From NCBI GenBank assembly GCA_944325595.1, contig CALVAQ010000013.1, forward strand, positions 1 to 52,752: a DNA stretch of 52,752 bases, in the 5' to 3' direction. Under the pieces are notes generated by a model. That model had not been told where the DNA came from, made no database searches, and saw only the letters and a program-made list of their open reading frames with translations. The position numbers were made by a program, and so were the translations under genes. Of the stretch, positions 32,010 through 40,916 are shown piece by piece. The stretch comes from Candidatus Gastranaerophilales bacterium. GTDB lineage: Bacteria > Cyanobacteriota > Vampirovibrionia > Gastranaerophilales > Gastranaerophilaceae. Positions within the stretch are counted from its first letter, which is position 1. Each line of letters begins with the position of its first letter.

Positions 32010-34304
32010 CTATTGTTTTTTCTTTTTAGGCATGGAGGGAGAATCATTCTTTGTTTTTGATGTTCCTTGAATACGTTTTACGGAAATAACCTCGGGAATA
32101 GACTGAAGTTTTGATATTACTGTTTTCAACCTGTTTATATTATCAACTTCTATGCCCATTTCAATAATACCTATTTTCTTTGCTGGATTTGATTTTATGT
32201 TTGCATACGCAATATTTGTGTTACATTCCGTAAGCTCTATCATTACGTCTTTCAAAATACCCAGTTTATCCTGAACATCAATACGAATAGAAGCAATATA
32301 TGTTTTGTTGAGCCCTTTATCCGCCCATTTTATATCAATAAGTCGTTCTTCGGGTACATTGTCCAAAGATGCACAGTCTACTCTGTGAATTGATACACCT
32401 TTGCTCCTTGTAACAACACCGACAATCGGTTCACCGGGAACAGGAGTACAGCATTTTGCAAAGTAATATAGCATTCCTTCAAGCCCGACAATGTCGTTTT
32501 TGGATTTTTTTGTTCTTGTATGAGAGATAATCGGCTGCTCGTCATCGTCAGGCTTTTTGATACGGTTTGTAATTTTGTTTACTGTTGTTTCGCCATATCC
32601 GAGAGCAGCAAGCAAATCATCCACACAGGAGTAATTCATAGCCTCGGCAATATGTCTGAGCTCCTGACTTTTAGTAATTTCTTCATATTTTGCTTTGCCG
32701 ATTTCTGCCTCAAGCATGTTGCGCCCTATAGAGACATGCTCTTCTCGTTTGTTTTTCTTGTACCACTGTTTGATTTTGGTTTGTGCAAGTTTTGTGACTA
32801 CAAAATTTAACCAATCCAGCCTCGGTGCCGGTGTTTTTGAGGTCATAATTTCAACAATATCGCCGTTGTGCAGCTTTGTATTTAACGGACAAATTCTTCC
32901 GTTAACAAGAGCACCCGTAATTCTGAAGCCTACATCGGTATGTATTCTGAATGCAAAATCTACAGGAGTAGCATCCTTGGGCAAATCTATAACGTCACCC
33001 ATAGGGGTAAAAGCAAAAACCTGATCAGAAAACAAATCCAGCTTTACACTTTCAACATATTCACTGGCAGAAGAAACATCTTTTTCCATTTCTGCTAATT
33101 TGCGCATCCAGGAAAATTGAATATCCGTATCTGCATTTGCGAGTTGAGAGCCTTTTTCTTTGTATTTCCAGTGAGCGGCAACACCGTATTCCGCCACCTG
33201 ATGCATTTCATGTGTTCTGATTTGAACCTCTATCGGCTTGGACTTGGGACCGAGAACCGAGGTATGAAGAGAACGGTACATGTTGCTCTTTGGCATTGCA
33301 ATATAGTCTTTAAAACGTCCCGGAATAGGTTTGAACTGGGAGTGGATTATACCGAGTACCTCATAACATTCATTTATGTTATCCACAATTACTCTGACGG
33401 CAGAAATGTCATACAACTCATGAAATGCAACATTCTGTCGTTTCATCTTGGCATATATAGAATAGTAGTGTTTTGAACGTCCTGATATGGTTGCTTTTAT
33501 TTTGTGCTGTTTTAAAAGCTGGTCAATTTTTTTGATAATAACCTGAATAGTTGCATCTCTTTCCGCTTTTTTTAAGGCAACAAGCTGTGCTATTTCAAAA
33601 TACTTTTCAGGATTCAAATAGCGTAAAGACAAATCCTCAAGCTCTGCTTTGATTTTTCCGATACCGAGTCTGTTAGCAAGAGGAGCAAAAATATCAAGGG
33701 TTTCCTGCGCAATTTTCTGCTGTTTTGCAGCAGCCATATAATTGAGAGTTCTCATATTGTGCAGCCTGTCTGCAAGTTTCAGAAAAATAACTCTCACGTC
33801 GTTCGCCATGGCAATAAACATACGCCTGAAATTTTCCGCCTGACGTTCTTCTTTGGATTTAAATTGGTATTTTCCGAGTTTTGTAACCCCTTGAACAAGA
33901 TTCAAAACATCATCACCGAATTTTTCTTTTATGGTTTCGGGGGCAGTGCCGGTATCTTCAATGATATCGTGGAGCAATGCGGCAATGATAGTGTGTTTGT
34001 CCATCATCAAGTCTGTGAGGATTTTTGCGACCTCGACAGGGTGAATGATATAAGGCTCCTCGCTTATTCGATATTGACCCGCATGCAATTTTGCGGCAAA
34101 CACAAATGCATCTTCAATCTCTTTTATATCTTTTTCAGGCCTGTGTTGAGAAACCAGCATTTCTTTGAGCGGCTCAAAAATACTGAAATCCGGCTGAGGC
34201 TCGGTTTCTTCGGGGAGTAAGACATCCTGTTTCTCTGATATATTGTTTTCAGAATCATTTTTTGATTCTTGTATTGTTTTTTCTTCGGGATTATTGTCTG
34301 TCAT
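32010..34304 (-). CDS. rel: Bifunctional (p)ppGpp synthetase/hydrolase (Rel)
   Basis: 764 aa in the RelA/SpoT order. HD hydrolase (~45-200) with ALLHDIIEDTGTAPETIKEKFG and KLADRLHNMRTL intact. Synthetase (~240-370) with GRSKHYYSIYAKM, YDISAVRVIVDNINECYEVLG, RFKDYIAMPKSNMYRSLHT. TGS (~420-480) with VFAFTPMGDVIDLPKDATPVDFA. Then helical and zinc-finger (YFAKCCTPVPGEPIVGVVT, ~630) and ACT domains. Both HD and synthetase residues look preserved, so both activities are expected. It is the only alarmone enzyme seen here. The N-terminal ~40 residues and the last 12 (KKKKQ) are charged extensions. Confidence 0.96.
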   Translation of the reverse strand: MTDNNPEEKTIQESKNDSENNISEKQDVLLPEETEPQPDFSIFEPLKEMLVSQHRPEKDIKEIEDAFVFAAKLHAGQYRISEEPYIIHPVEVAKILTDLMMDKHTIIAALLHDIIEDTGTAPETIKEKFGDDVLNLVQGVTKLGKYQFKSKEERQAENFRRMFIAMANDVRVIFLKLADRLHNMRTLNYMAAAKQQKIAQETLDIFAPLANRLGIGKIKAELEDLSLRYLNPEKYFEIAQLVALKKAERDATIQVIIKKIDQLLKQHKIKATISGRSKHYYSIYAKMKRQNVAFHELYDISAVRVIVDNINECYEVLGIIHSQFKPIPGRFKDYIAMPKSNMYRSLHTSVLGPKSKPIEVQIRTHEMHQVAEYGVAAHWKYKEKGSQLANADTDIQFSWMRKLAEMEKDVSSASEYVESVKLDLFSDQVFAFTPMGDVIDLPKDATPVDFAFRIHTDVGFRITGALVNGRICPLNTKLHNGDIVEIMTSKTPAPRLDWLNFVVTKLAQTKIKQWYKKNKREEHVSIGRNMLEAEIGKAKYEEITKSQELRHIAEAMNYSCVDDLLAALGYGETTVNKITNRIKKPDDDEQPIISHTRTKKSKNDIVGLEGMLYYFAKCCTPVPGEPIVGVVTRSKGVSIHRVDCASLDNVPEERLIDIKWADKGLNKTYIASIRIDVQDKLGILKDVMIELTECNTNIAYANIKSNPAKKIGIIEMGIEVDNINRLKTVISKLQSIPEVISVKRIQGTSKTKNDSPSMPKKKKQ

Positions 34305-34361
34305 AGTTTATTATTGTACACTTTTAAGTGTCACTTAACAAGGGGGTTCTGGGCTGTTTGT

Positions 34362-34664
34362 ATGACAGAAGAATTTTTTAAACGGGAAAAAGACGGAATT
34401 TTAATCAAAATAAAAGCCGTACCAAACTCTTCAAAGAATGAGATTTGCGGACTGTATGACAACGCCCTAAAAGTCAAAATCAAAGCAGCTGCCATTGAAA
34501 ACAAGGCTAATGAAGAGCTTATAAAATTCTTTTCAAAACTGCTAAAAGTACCAAAAAGCTCGGTTATTCTAAAATCCGGTGACACGTCAAAGTTAAAAAC
34601 TCTTTATATAAACAACTGTACTATTGATAAATTAAAAAATGTTTGTGCTAATATAAATCTATAA
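34362..34664 (+). CDS. DUF167 (YggU) family protein
   Basis: 100 aa with start at ATG 34362 (MTEEFFKREKDG); the frame is open upstream over the divergent rel start. The conserved block is KAVPNSSKNEICG ... ALKVKIKAAAIENKANEELIKFFSKLLKVPKSSVILKSGDTSKLKTL, typical of the DUF167/UPF0235 fold. Function unknown; often next to cell-division or sec genes. secG follows 21 bp later and the two are probably co-transcribed. Confidence 0.9.
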   Translation: MTEEFFKREKDGILIKIKAVPNSSKNEICGLYDNALKVKIKAAAIENKANEELIKFFSKLLKVPKSSVILKSGDTSKLKTLYINNCTIDKLKNVCANINL

Positions 34665-34685
34665 TATATAGACAAAGGGAAAAAT

Positions 34686-34919
34686 ATGATAACAACAATA
34701 TTCTGGGTGGTACAAATAATTTCGTCATTACTTTTGATTCTTCTTGTGATGATTCATTCGCCAAAAGGCGACGGCATAGCAGGCATCGGAGGAGCATCTC
34801 ATGTTTTTTCTTCGCAAAAAAATGCTGAATCAGGATTAAACAAACTCACTATGTGGGTTGCAATTGTATTTTTTGTATCAACGTTTATTGCCGGATTTGA
34901 TATTTTCGGTTTAAAATAG
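34686..34919 (+). CDS. secG: Preprotein translocase subunit SecG
   Basis: 77 aa with two transmembrane segments (FWVVQIISSLLLILLVMIH; LTMWVAIVFFVSTFIAGFDIF). The connecting loop SPKGDGIAGIGGASHVFSSQ is the SecG signature. It associates with SecYE. It is followed directly by a strong terminator. Confidence 0.96.
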   Translation: MITTIFWVVQIISSLLLILLVMIHSPKGDGIAGIGGASHVFSSQKNAESGLNKLTMWVAIVFFVSTFIAGFDIFGLK

Positions 34920-34933
34920 ATTTTAAAATAATC

Positions 34934-34970
34934 AAAAAGCCCTGCTGACAAATATCAGCAGGGCTTTTTT
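34934..34970. terminator. Terminator after secG
   Basis: Stem AAAAAGCCCTGCTGA/TCAGCAGGGCTTTTT with a 6-nt loop; bidirectional. It also serves the convergent gene at 35008. Confidence 0.92.
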
Positions 34971-35007
34971 AATATCTAAAAAATACTAAAACCTTTTAAA
35001 CAAATTC

Positions 35008-35349
35008 TTAGAATTCATCATGTTTGGATTTTTCTAGGTTCTCTAATCTTGTCTCTTGCATTAACGGTGATGCAAGTGATGCTGCTGCTAACCCATTCGT
35101 TGGTCCAATTCCTTTAATTTCTAAAACCGGTTGTTCTGCATCCGAATTTTCTTTAATATACCTTTTTAACGTTTCTCCTTTCTTTTCTATTGGAGTATCA
35201 GGTATAATAATATTTACACCAAAAGCAGAAATCTTTTTATCATCAGGAATATCACTCTTATTTACACGAGCACTTTCTGAAGTATCTGAAGATTTTACAT
35301 CACCTTTTGAGCCGGTACCATCTATACGTCCTACATTAAATTCACTCAT
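35008..35349 (-). CDS. Hypothetical disordered protein
   Basis: 113 aa, hydrophilic and probably largely disordered in its first half (GTGSKGDVKSSDTSESARVNKSDIPD). The middle FGVNIIIPDTPIEKKGETLKRY is followed by EIKGIGPTNGLAAASLASPLM. No signal peptide or Cys. No homologue recognised. A short ATGCT micro-repeat lies upstream at ~35447-35463. Function unknown. Confidence 0.55.
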   Translation of the reverse strand: MSEFNVGRIDGTGSKGDVKSSDTSESARVNKSDIPDDKKISAFGVNIIIPDTPIEKKGETLKRYIKENSDAEQPVLEIKGIGPTNGLAAASLASPLMQETRLENLEKSKHDEF

Positions 35350-35583
35350 ACAATTTTCCTTTCATTTTCATTCACACTGATACGCACACATAAACAATCG
35401 GTATCCGCTCTCAAAAACTTTAGACATTTCGACTTTTGCCACGCCATGCTATGCTATGCTATTAGACAGTATCATTGTGTTTTAAGTATATGTAAAGATT
35501 TTTTAATCAGAGTTAAAAATAAAAAACACAAACCTAACGAACAGAAGACTTTTTATTTTTTAAACAGCAAAATCAACAAAATT

Positions 35584-36987
35584 TTACACAGAAAGATTAA
35601 ACTCTTTTTTCAATTTTTTCTGCAGTCTGAAATTTGCATGGGCTTTTTTTACAATACCGAAAAGATTTATATAATAACCGGCAGCCAGAATTACGGCAGC
35701 GCTAATCCAGGCGATAGGTCCGGCATAGAATATACCGAAATAACCGAACTTTACAGCCAGATACACAGCAGCAAAAGAACGGACAAGAAGCTCCGCTATA
35801 CTTGACCAAAGCGGCATCATAGCTTCTCCCATACCTTGCAGTGCATTTCTGAATATAAAAATCTGACCGAGGAAGAAATAGAATAATGTGCTTATCCACA
35901 AATAACTTCTGGCTATTTCAATAATATGTGTCTCGCTTCTTCCTATAAAAAGCCCTACAATATCACTGCCAAAGAAATGAATTATCAAAGTCATAACAAC
36001 ACTCAATGTTATGTTTATCAATGAGCCTTTATTTACACCCTCTCTGATTCTTGAGAAGTTGTATGCGCCAAAATTCTGTGCCGTATATGCCGCAAGAGCA
36101 ATTCCGAAAGAAATCATAGGCATTGTTGCAATTTGTTCTATCCTTAATGCTGCAGTGAAAGCGGCAATGACATCAGCGCCAAATGTATTGCAGACACTCT
36201 GTATGATTAGAATACCTACACCGAGAATAGAGCTCTGCACCGCCATGGGTACACCGACTTTTAAATGCTCATATGCAAAAGATAGGCTCTCTTTTTTGAA
36301 TGCATATGTCCAATCAGCCCTTCTCAGATGAAGTATCGGAAATTTGAGTTTTACATAAACTACACACATTAATACAGAAACAAGCTCTGAAACTACAACA
36401 GCAATCGCAGAACCCGGCACACCCCAGTGAAATTTCAAGATAAATAACAATGCTAAAAATACATTTAATACAGAAGCAAAAATGAGAAAATAAAGGGGCG
36501 TTTTACTGTCACCGAGGGCTCTTATTATACTGGACAGAAGATTGTATGCATTCATGACAATCAGTCCGGCTACAACAATCTGGATATACCAGAAAGCATC
36601 CTGTCTAATCTCTTGAGGAACATTCATCCAGACAAGCGCCTGGTTCATAAAAATCGCCAAAAAAACTGAACAAAAAACGGTTATCCCTGTACTCAAAACG
36701 GCGGAAACAGTAACGGAACGTCTCACTCCCTGTGTGTCTTTTGCGCCGAACCGTTGTCCGGTAATTACGGCAAAACCGCTTGTTAAGCCTATTACAATAA
36801 ACATGATAAAGAAAAATATTGGTGATATTGCACCAACCGCCGCAAGCGCTTTCATTCCCAGAGTTCTTCCGACAATTACAATATCAGCAACATTATACAG
36901 CTGCTGAAATATGTTCCCTATCAACAAAGGTATCGAAAACCAAATTATATGTTTGAGCGGCGAGCCCTCTGTCATGTCTTTTATCAT
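35584..36987 (-). CDS. MATE family multidrug efflux transporter
   Basis: 467 aa, twelve transmembrane segments, two-fold symmetric. The N-terminal TEGSPLKHIIWFSIPLLIGNIFQQLYNVADIVIVGR and GAKDTQGVRRSV, and the second half FTAALRIEQIATMPM, are those of the NorM/DinF-type MATE proteins common in Firmicutes and gut anaerobes. Likely Na+ or H+ antiport of cationic drugs or metabolites. Monocistronic. Confidence 0.93.
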   Translation of the reverse strand: MIKDMTEGSPLKHIIWFSIPLLIGNIFQQLYNVADIVIVGRTLGMKALAAVGAISPIFFFIMFIVIGLTSGFAVITGQRFGAKDTQGVRRSVTVSAVLSTGITVFCSVFLAIFMNQALVWMNVPQEIRQDAFWYIQIVVAGLIVMNAYNLLSSIIRALGDSKTPLYFLIFASVLNVFLALLFILKFHWGVPGSAIAVVVSELVSVLMCVVYVKLKFPILHLRRADWTYAFKKESLSFAYEHLKVGVPMAVQSSILGVGILIIQSVCNTFGADVIAAFTAALRIEQIATMPMISFGIALAAYTAQNFGAYNFSRIREGVNKGSLINITLSVVMTLIIHFFGSDIVGLFIGRSETHIIEIARSYLWISTLFYFFLGQIFIFRNALQGMGEAMMPLWSSIAELLVRSFAAVYLAVKFGYFGIFYAGPIAWISAAVILAAGYYINLFGIVKKAHANFRLQKKLKKEFNLSV

Positions 36988-37075
36988 GTGAAAAACCTTA
37001 TTGTTATCAAAGACATTTTACTATACAAATAAAATACAGGTATAATACACAATGACGATATAAAGGTAAAATAGA

Positions 37076-37873
37076 ATGATAAAACTCATAGCTTCCGACT
37101 TAGACGGCACACTTGTAAATGACAAAAAAGAATTTGCACCTGACTTCTTTGATATCTTAAAAAGGCTCCAAAAGTTCGGGATAAAGTTTTGTGTTGCAAG
37201 CGGAAGAAGCACATATGCACTAAAAAAAGTTTTTTCAAAATGCCGTGATGATATTTATTATATTTCAGACAACGGGGGATATATTTCCGGCAGAGATATC
37301 GAAGAAACACTTCTTCCTTTATCATTGCAAACAGCAAAAGATACGGTAAAAATCTGTCTTAAAATACCGGAAGCACAGGTCATTATGTGCGCAAAGGACA
37401 AAGCATATTTTGTAAATCCCGATGAAAAATACATTCCGGACATTAGTTTTTATTACACTGATTATGAAATAATCAGTGACTATACAAAAGTCTATGAGCA
37501 AATCCTGAAAGTGGCGGTATTTGACCCGGTAGGCTCAGCCAAAAATGCGTATCCGTATTTAAAAGACAAATTGGATAAAACACTTGTACCTGTAGTGTCA
37601 TCTGTGGAATGGCTGGACATTATGGACAAAAGGCTTAATAAAGGTTTGGCGCTTGATACACTACAGAAACATTTTGGGATAAAAAAATCCGAGACAATGG
37701 CTTTTGGAGACTTTAACAACGATATAGAGCTGCTAAAAGAAGCTGATTATTCTTTTGCAATGCAAAATGCAACGGATGCCGTAAAAAATGCAGCAAATTA
37801 TATTGCTCCTTCAAACAATGATTTTGGCGTTGTTCAAAAAATAAAAGAAATAGCCCTATTTGACAGAATTTAG
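37076..37873 (+). CDS. Cof-type HAD phosphatase
   Basis: 265 aa. Motif I DLDGTL (residues 8-13), motif II VASGRS, motif III Lys plus C-terminal MAFGDFNNDIELLKEADYSFAMQNA are classical for Cof/HAD-IIB sugar-phosphate or cofactor phosphatases. The cap domain is in the middle (~85-185). The specific substrate cannot be inferred. Its 3' end overlaps the convergent tspO by 18 bp. Confidence 0.93.
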   Translation: MIKLIASDLDGTLVNDKKEFAPDFFDILKRLQKFGIKFCVASGRSTYALKKVFSKCRDDIYYISDNGGYISGRDIEETLLPLSLQTAKDTVKICLKIPEAQVIMCAKDKAYFVNPDEKYIPDISFYYTDYEIISDYTKVYEQILKVAVFDPVGSAKNAYPYLKDKLDKTLVPVVSSVEWLDIMDKRLNKGLALDTLQKHFGIKKSETMAFGDFNNDIELLKEADYSFAMQNATDAVKNAANYIAPSNNDFGVVQKIKEIALFDRI

Positions 37874-38251
37874 CATCATAAATCCGTAATTCAGGTAAGC
37901 GGCAAAACAAATCCATAAAACATACGGGACAAGAAGAGCCGCAGAGATTTTTGATACCTTATAAAATTCTATAATGTTTAATACAACAAAAACGGTCATA
38001 AAACATATTATTGTAAAGCTCAAAACTATATTGTGAAGTGCAAAAAACACAGGTGTCCACAAAAAATTCAGAACAATTTGAATTGAAAAATACACATATC
38101 CCGCAATTTTGTTTTTATCGGTATCTGTGTTTTTGTATACGAGCAAAGACAGAATAATCAATCCGTATAAAAACAGCCACGCCGGCGTAAAAATCCATGA
38201 TTCCGGGGTATATTCCGGCTTTAGAAGTGTATCATACCAAATCATATCCAT
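37856..38251 (-). CDS. TspO/MBR family protein
   Basis: 131 aa with five transmembrane helices, a little shorter than the usual ~155-160 aa. PESWIFTPAWLFLYGLI, NFLWTPVFFALHN and VPYVLWICFAAYLNYGFMMLN are the conserved blocks (WTPxFF, Y-W-F-A-x-x-LN). Family members bind tetrapyrroles or sterols and affect their turnover or stress responses; role here unknown. The N-terminal first helix region seems trimmed. Confidence 0.9.
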   Translation of the reverse strand: MDMIWYDTLLKPEYTPESWIFTPAWLFLYGLIILSLLVYKNTDTDKNKIAGYVYFSIQIVLNFLWTPVFFALHNIVLSFTIICFMTVFVVLNIIEFYKVSKISAALLVPYVLWICFAAYLNYGFMMLNSVK

Positions 38252-38314
38252 AACAGTATTGTTATCTGTTCAATAAAAAAATGCTTTATTCGTTAAAACA
38301 GCCAAGAGGGCAGT

Positions 38315-38662
38315 TTATTTTGAACGTATTATTTCAATAAGCTTTTTTAACATATTATCTGGGGTAATTCTTTTTAAAATCGTTCCTGATTTTTTATTAA
38401 AAAAGTTGCTGTAAATAAAACCGTCACGTCCGACAGAAAAACGTATGTTGGATCTGTATGATTTATTTAGTTCTTTGACAAAGTCTTCATTGTTTTTCAG
38501 GATGATTTTTGCATTAGACTCAGAACAGTGAAATCTTTCTTGTATAGAAGCGATTGGATTTATTGACTTTCTGTATTGCAAAAATATCCGGAATTTTGCT
38601 TCTCCGGAAATATCGTTCCTGACTCTGCGATTTATGTATGGTTTTACGGCTTGTATAGACAA
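38315..38662 (-). CDS. Hypothetical protein
   Basis: 115-aa basic soluble protein (MSIQAVKPYINRRVRND ... RFHCSESNAKIILKNNEDF ... SVGRDGFIYSNFFNKKSG ... LIEIIRSK). The middle ERFHCSESNAKIIL could be a helix-turn-helix-like segment, but not convincingly. It is on the opposite strand to nifU and separated from it by ~207 bp. Function unknown. Confidence 0.6.
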   Translation of the reverse strand: MSIQAVKPYINRRVRNDISGEAKFRIFLQYRKSINPIASIQERFHCSESNAKIILKNNEDFVKELNKSYRSNIRFSVGRDGFIYSNFFNKKSGTILKRITPDNMLKKLIEIIRSK

Positions 38663-38869
38663 AATAATTTTCTCTTTCTGATATGTTTAACTATAAAAGC
38701 ACAAAATCAAAATTTTTGCCTGTTTATTAAATTTTGTAATGAAAAGTCGTTTAAAGATTAATAAAATCTTAATCTTTTCTCGGTTTAATTCCTTTTTGAT
38801 TTGATATAAAATATTTTTGGAAATGCGTAATTTGCAATACCAATATTGTAAGAAAAGGAATAGATTGTT

Positions 38870-39691
38870 ATGTGGGATTATACAGAGAAAGTAATGGATC
38901 ACTACAAAAACCCGAGGAATGTGGGTGAAATAGAAAACCCTTCCGCTGTCGGCGAAGCAGGTTCTCTCGTATGCGGTGATGCTTTGAAATTATATTTGAA
39001 AATTGATGACAACGGTATCATTACTGATGCAAAATTCCAAACTTTCGGATGTGGTTCTGCTGTTGCCTCATCAAGTGTTTTGACAGAAATGCTTAAAGGC
39101 AAAACGATTGAAGAAGCTGCAAAAATCACAAATCAGGATATTGCGGATGCTTTAGGCGGTTTACCTCCTCAAAAAATGCACTGTTCCGTTATGGGACATG
39201 AAGCACTTGAATCAGCAATTGCAAATTACAAAGGAGAAGATGTCTCCTCTCATTGTGATGAAAAAATCATATGCAGCTGCTATCACGTAACAGAAAGTGT
39301 CTTGAGAGAAGCAATTGAACAAAATAATCTCACCGACCTTGAAGACGTAATGAACTACACCAAAGCAGGCGGTGCCTGCGGTCAATGCCATGTTGCAATT
39401 CAAAAAATTATCGATGAAATAAAAAACAAGAAAGAAAAAGTTGATTTAAAAAATATGTCAGTTACCCAGCTGATTTTGAAAGTTAATAATGTAATAGAAA
39501 AACATATTGCGCCGGAACTCAGAAAAGACGGCGGCGACATAGAGCTTGTTGACGTAAAAGACAATAAAATTTTTGTTTCCCTCAAAGGAATGTGCAAATC
39601 CTGCAAGTTTTCTTCAAATACACTGACAAATTTTGTCGAAGCTTCTTTGAAAGAGCACATTTCACCGGACATTGAAGTTGTGGAGGTATAG
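38870..39691 (+). CDS. nifU: NifU, three-domain Fe-S scaffold protein
   Basis: 273 aa in the NifU order. IscU-like N-domain (1-~122) with SLVCGDALKLYLKI, FGCGSAVASSSVLTE and MHCSVMGHEAL carrying the scaffold Cys residues. A central [2Fe-2S]/BFD domain (~135-185) with CSCYHVT ... GACGQCH. A C-terminal Nfu domain (~195-273) with LRKDGGDIELVDV and MCKSCKFSS. It assembles clusters with NifS, which starts 2 bp downstream. Full-length NifU without nitrogenase genes nearby points to general Fe-S assembly in an anaerobe. Confidence 0.97.
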   Translation: MWDYTEKVMDHYKNPRNVGEIENPSAVGEAGSLVCGDALKLYLKIDDNGIITDAKFQTFGCGSAVASSSVLTEMLKGKTIEEAAKITNQDIADALGGLPPQKMHCSVMGHEALESAIANYKGEDVSSHCDEKIICSCYHVTESVLREAIEQNNLTDLEDVMNYTKAGGACGQCHVAIQKIIDEIKNKKEKVDLKNMSVTQLILKVNNVIEKHIAPELRKDGGDIELVDVKDNKIFVSLKGMCKSCKFSSNTLTNFVEASLKEHISPDIEVVEV

Positions 39692-39693
39692 AA

Positions 39694-40899
39694 ATGACAG
39701 AAAAAGTCGTCTATCTGGATAATAATGCTACAACAATGGTTGACCCGAGAGTTTTTGAGGCAATGAAACCTTATTTTTGCGAACTGTACGGAAATCCTTC
39801 CAGCATGCATGCTTTTGGCGGACAGGTCAGCAAAGCTGTACAAAAAGCAAGAGAACAGGTAAAAGACTTTCTTGGAGCGAATGATGCAAAAGAAATCATC
39901 TTCACGGGTTCCGGTTCTGAAGGCGACAATATGGCTATACGAGGAATTCTTGAAGCCAATAAAAATAAAAAACACATTATCACAACAAAAATTGAGCACC
40001 CCGCTGTTTTAAATTTGTTTAAATACTTTGAAAAACAGGGTTATGATGTTACATATCTGGGTGTTGATTCGACAGGCAATATTGATTTAAACGAGCTTAA
40101 AAATGCCATAACCGGTGACACGGCGCTTGTCTCCATGATGTATGCAAACAACGAGACAGGCGTGATTTTACCTGTTGAAAAAGCAGCAAAGCTGGTAAAA
40201 CAGATTAATCCGAAAATAAAATTTCATGTCGATGCAGTTCAGGCAGCAGGGAAAATTCCTATAGACGTAAAAAATACCGATATAGATTTGCTTTCTATTG
40301 CCGGACACAAAATCCATGCGCCCAAAGGTATCGGCGCCTTGTATATAAAAACAGGCACGCTTCTTCCTGCCTACATAATTGGCGGTCATCAGGAAAGAGG
40401 CAAACGTGCAGGTACGGAAAATGTGCCATATATAGTCGGATTAGGGCTGGCATGCGAAATTGCACAAAAATCTCTTGATTATGAAATAAGTGAAGTAAAA
40501 AGACTGCGTGACAAGCTTGAAAACGGAATTCTAGAGCGGGTTTACAATGCCAGAGTAAACGGTCTTACACAAAACAGAGTACCCAACACTACAAACATAG
40601 GTTTTCAATACATTGAAGGAGAACTGATACTGTTGCATCTGAGTGATTTGGGAATATGTGCAAGTTCCGGCAGTGCTTGCACATCGGGAAGTCTGGAACC
40701 AAGCCATGTTCTAAAGTCAATGGGTGTTCCTTTTGAGTCGCTTCATGGCAGCATTCGCTTCAGCCTGAGCAGATTTACAACAGAAGAAGAAATTGACTAC
40801 GTACTCAAGGTTCTTCCTGAAGTAATCCGGAAGCTGAACAAAATTTCACCGTATCAAAGAGAACTTAAAGTTCTTGAAGAAAAATTCAAAGCAAAATAA
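39694..40899 (+). CDS. nifS: Cysteine desulfurase NifS
   Basis: 401 aa, PLP-dependent. The Schiff-base Lys206 is in SIAGHKIHAPKG, and the catalytic Cys329 is in ASSGSACTSGS. The early YLDNNATTMVDPRV and the middle HVDAVQAAGKIPIDV are family hallmarks. It takes sulfur from cysteine for cluster assembly on NifU. Its ATG is 2 bp past the nifU stop, with GGAGG in the end of nifU as ribosome site, so the pair is translationally coupled. Confidence 0.97.
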   Translation: MTEKVVYLDNNATTMVDPRVFEAMKPYFCELYGNPSSMHAFGGQVSKAVQKAREQVKDFLGANDAKEIIFTGSGSEGDNMAIRGILEANKNKKHIITTKIEHPAVLNLFKYFEKQGYDVTYLGVDSTGNIDLNELKNAITGDTALVSMMYANNETGVILPVEKAAKLVKQINPKIKFHVDAVQAAGKIPIDVKNTDIDLLSIAGHKIHAPKGIGALYIKTGTLLPAYIIGGHQERGKRAGTENVPYIVGLGLACEIAQKSLDYEISEVKRLRDKLENGILERVYNARVNGLTQNRVPNTTNIGFQYIEGELILLHLSDLGICASSGSACTSGSLEPSHVLKSMGVPFESLHGSIRFSLSRFTTEEEIDYVLKVLPEVIRKLNKISPYQRELKVLEEKFKAK

Positions 40900-40916
40900 A
40901 AGATTCTATTTCTCTT

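Noticed and set aside
35447..35463. ATGCT micro-repeat as a phase-variation tract
   Set aside because: Only about three units and not inside a gene or an identifiable promoter.
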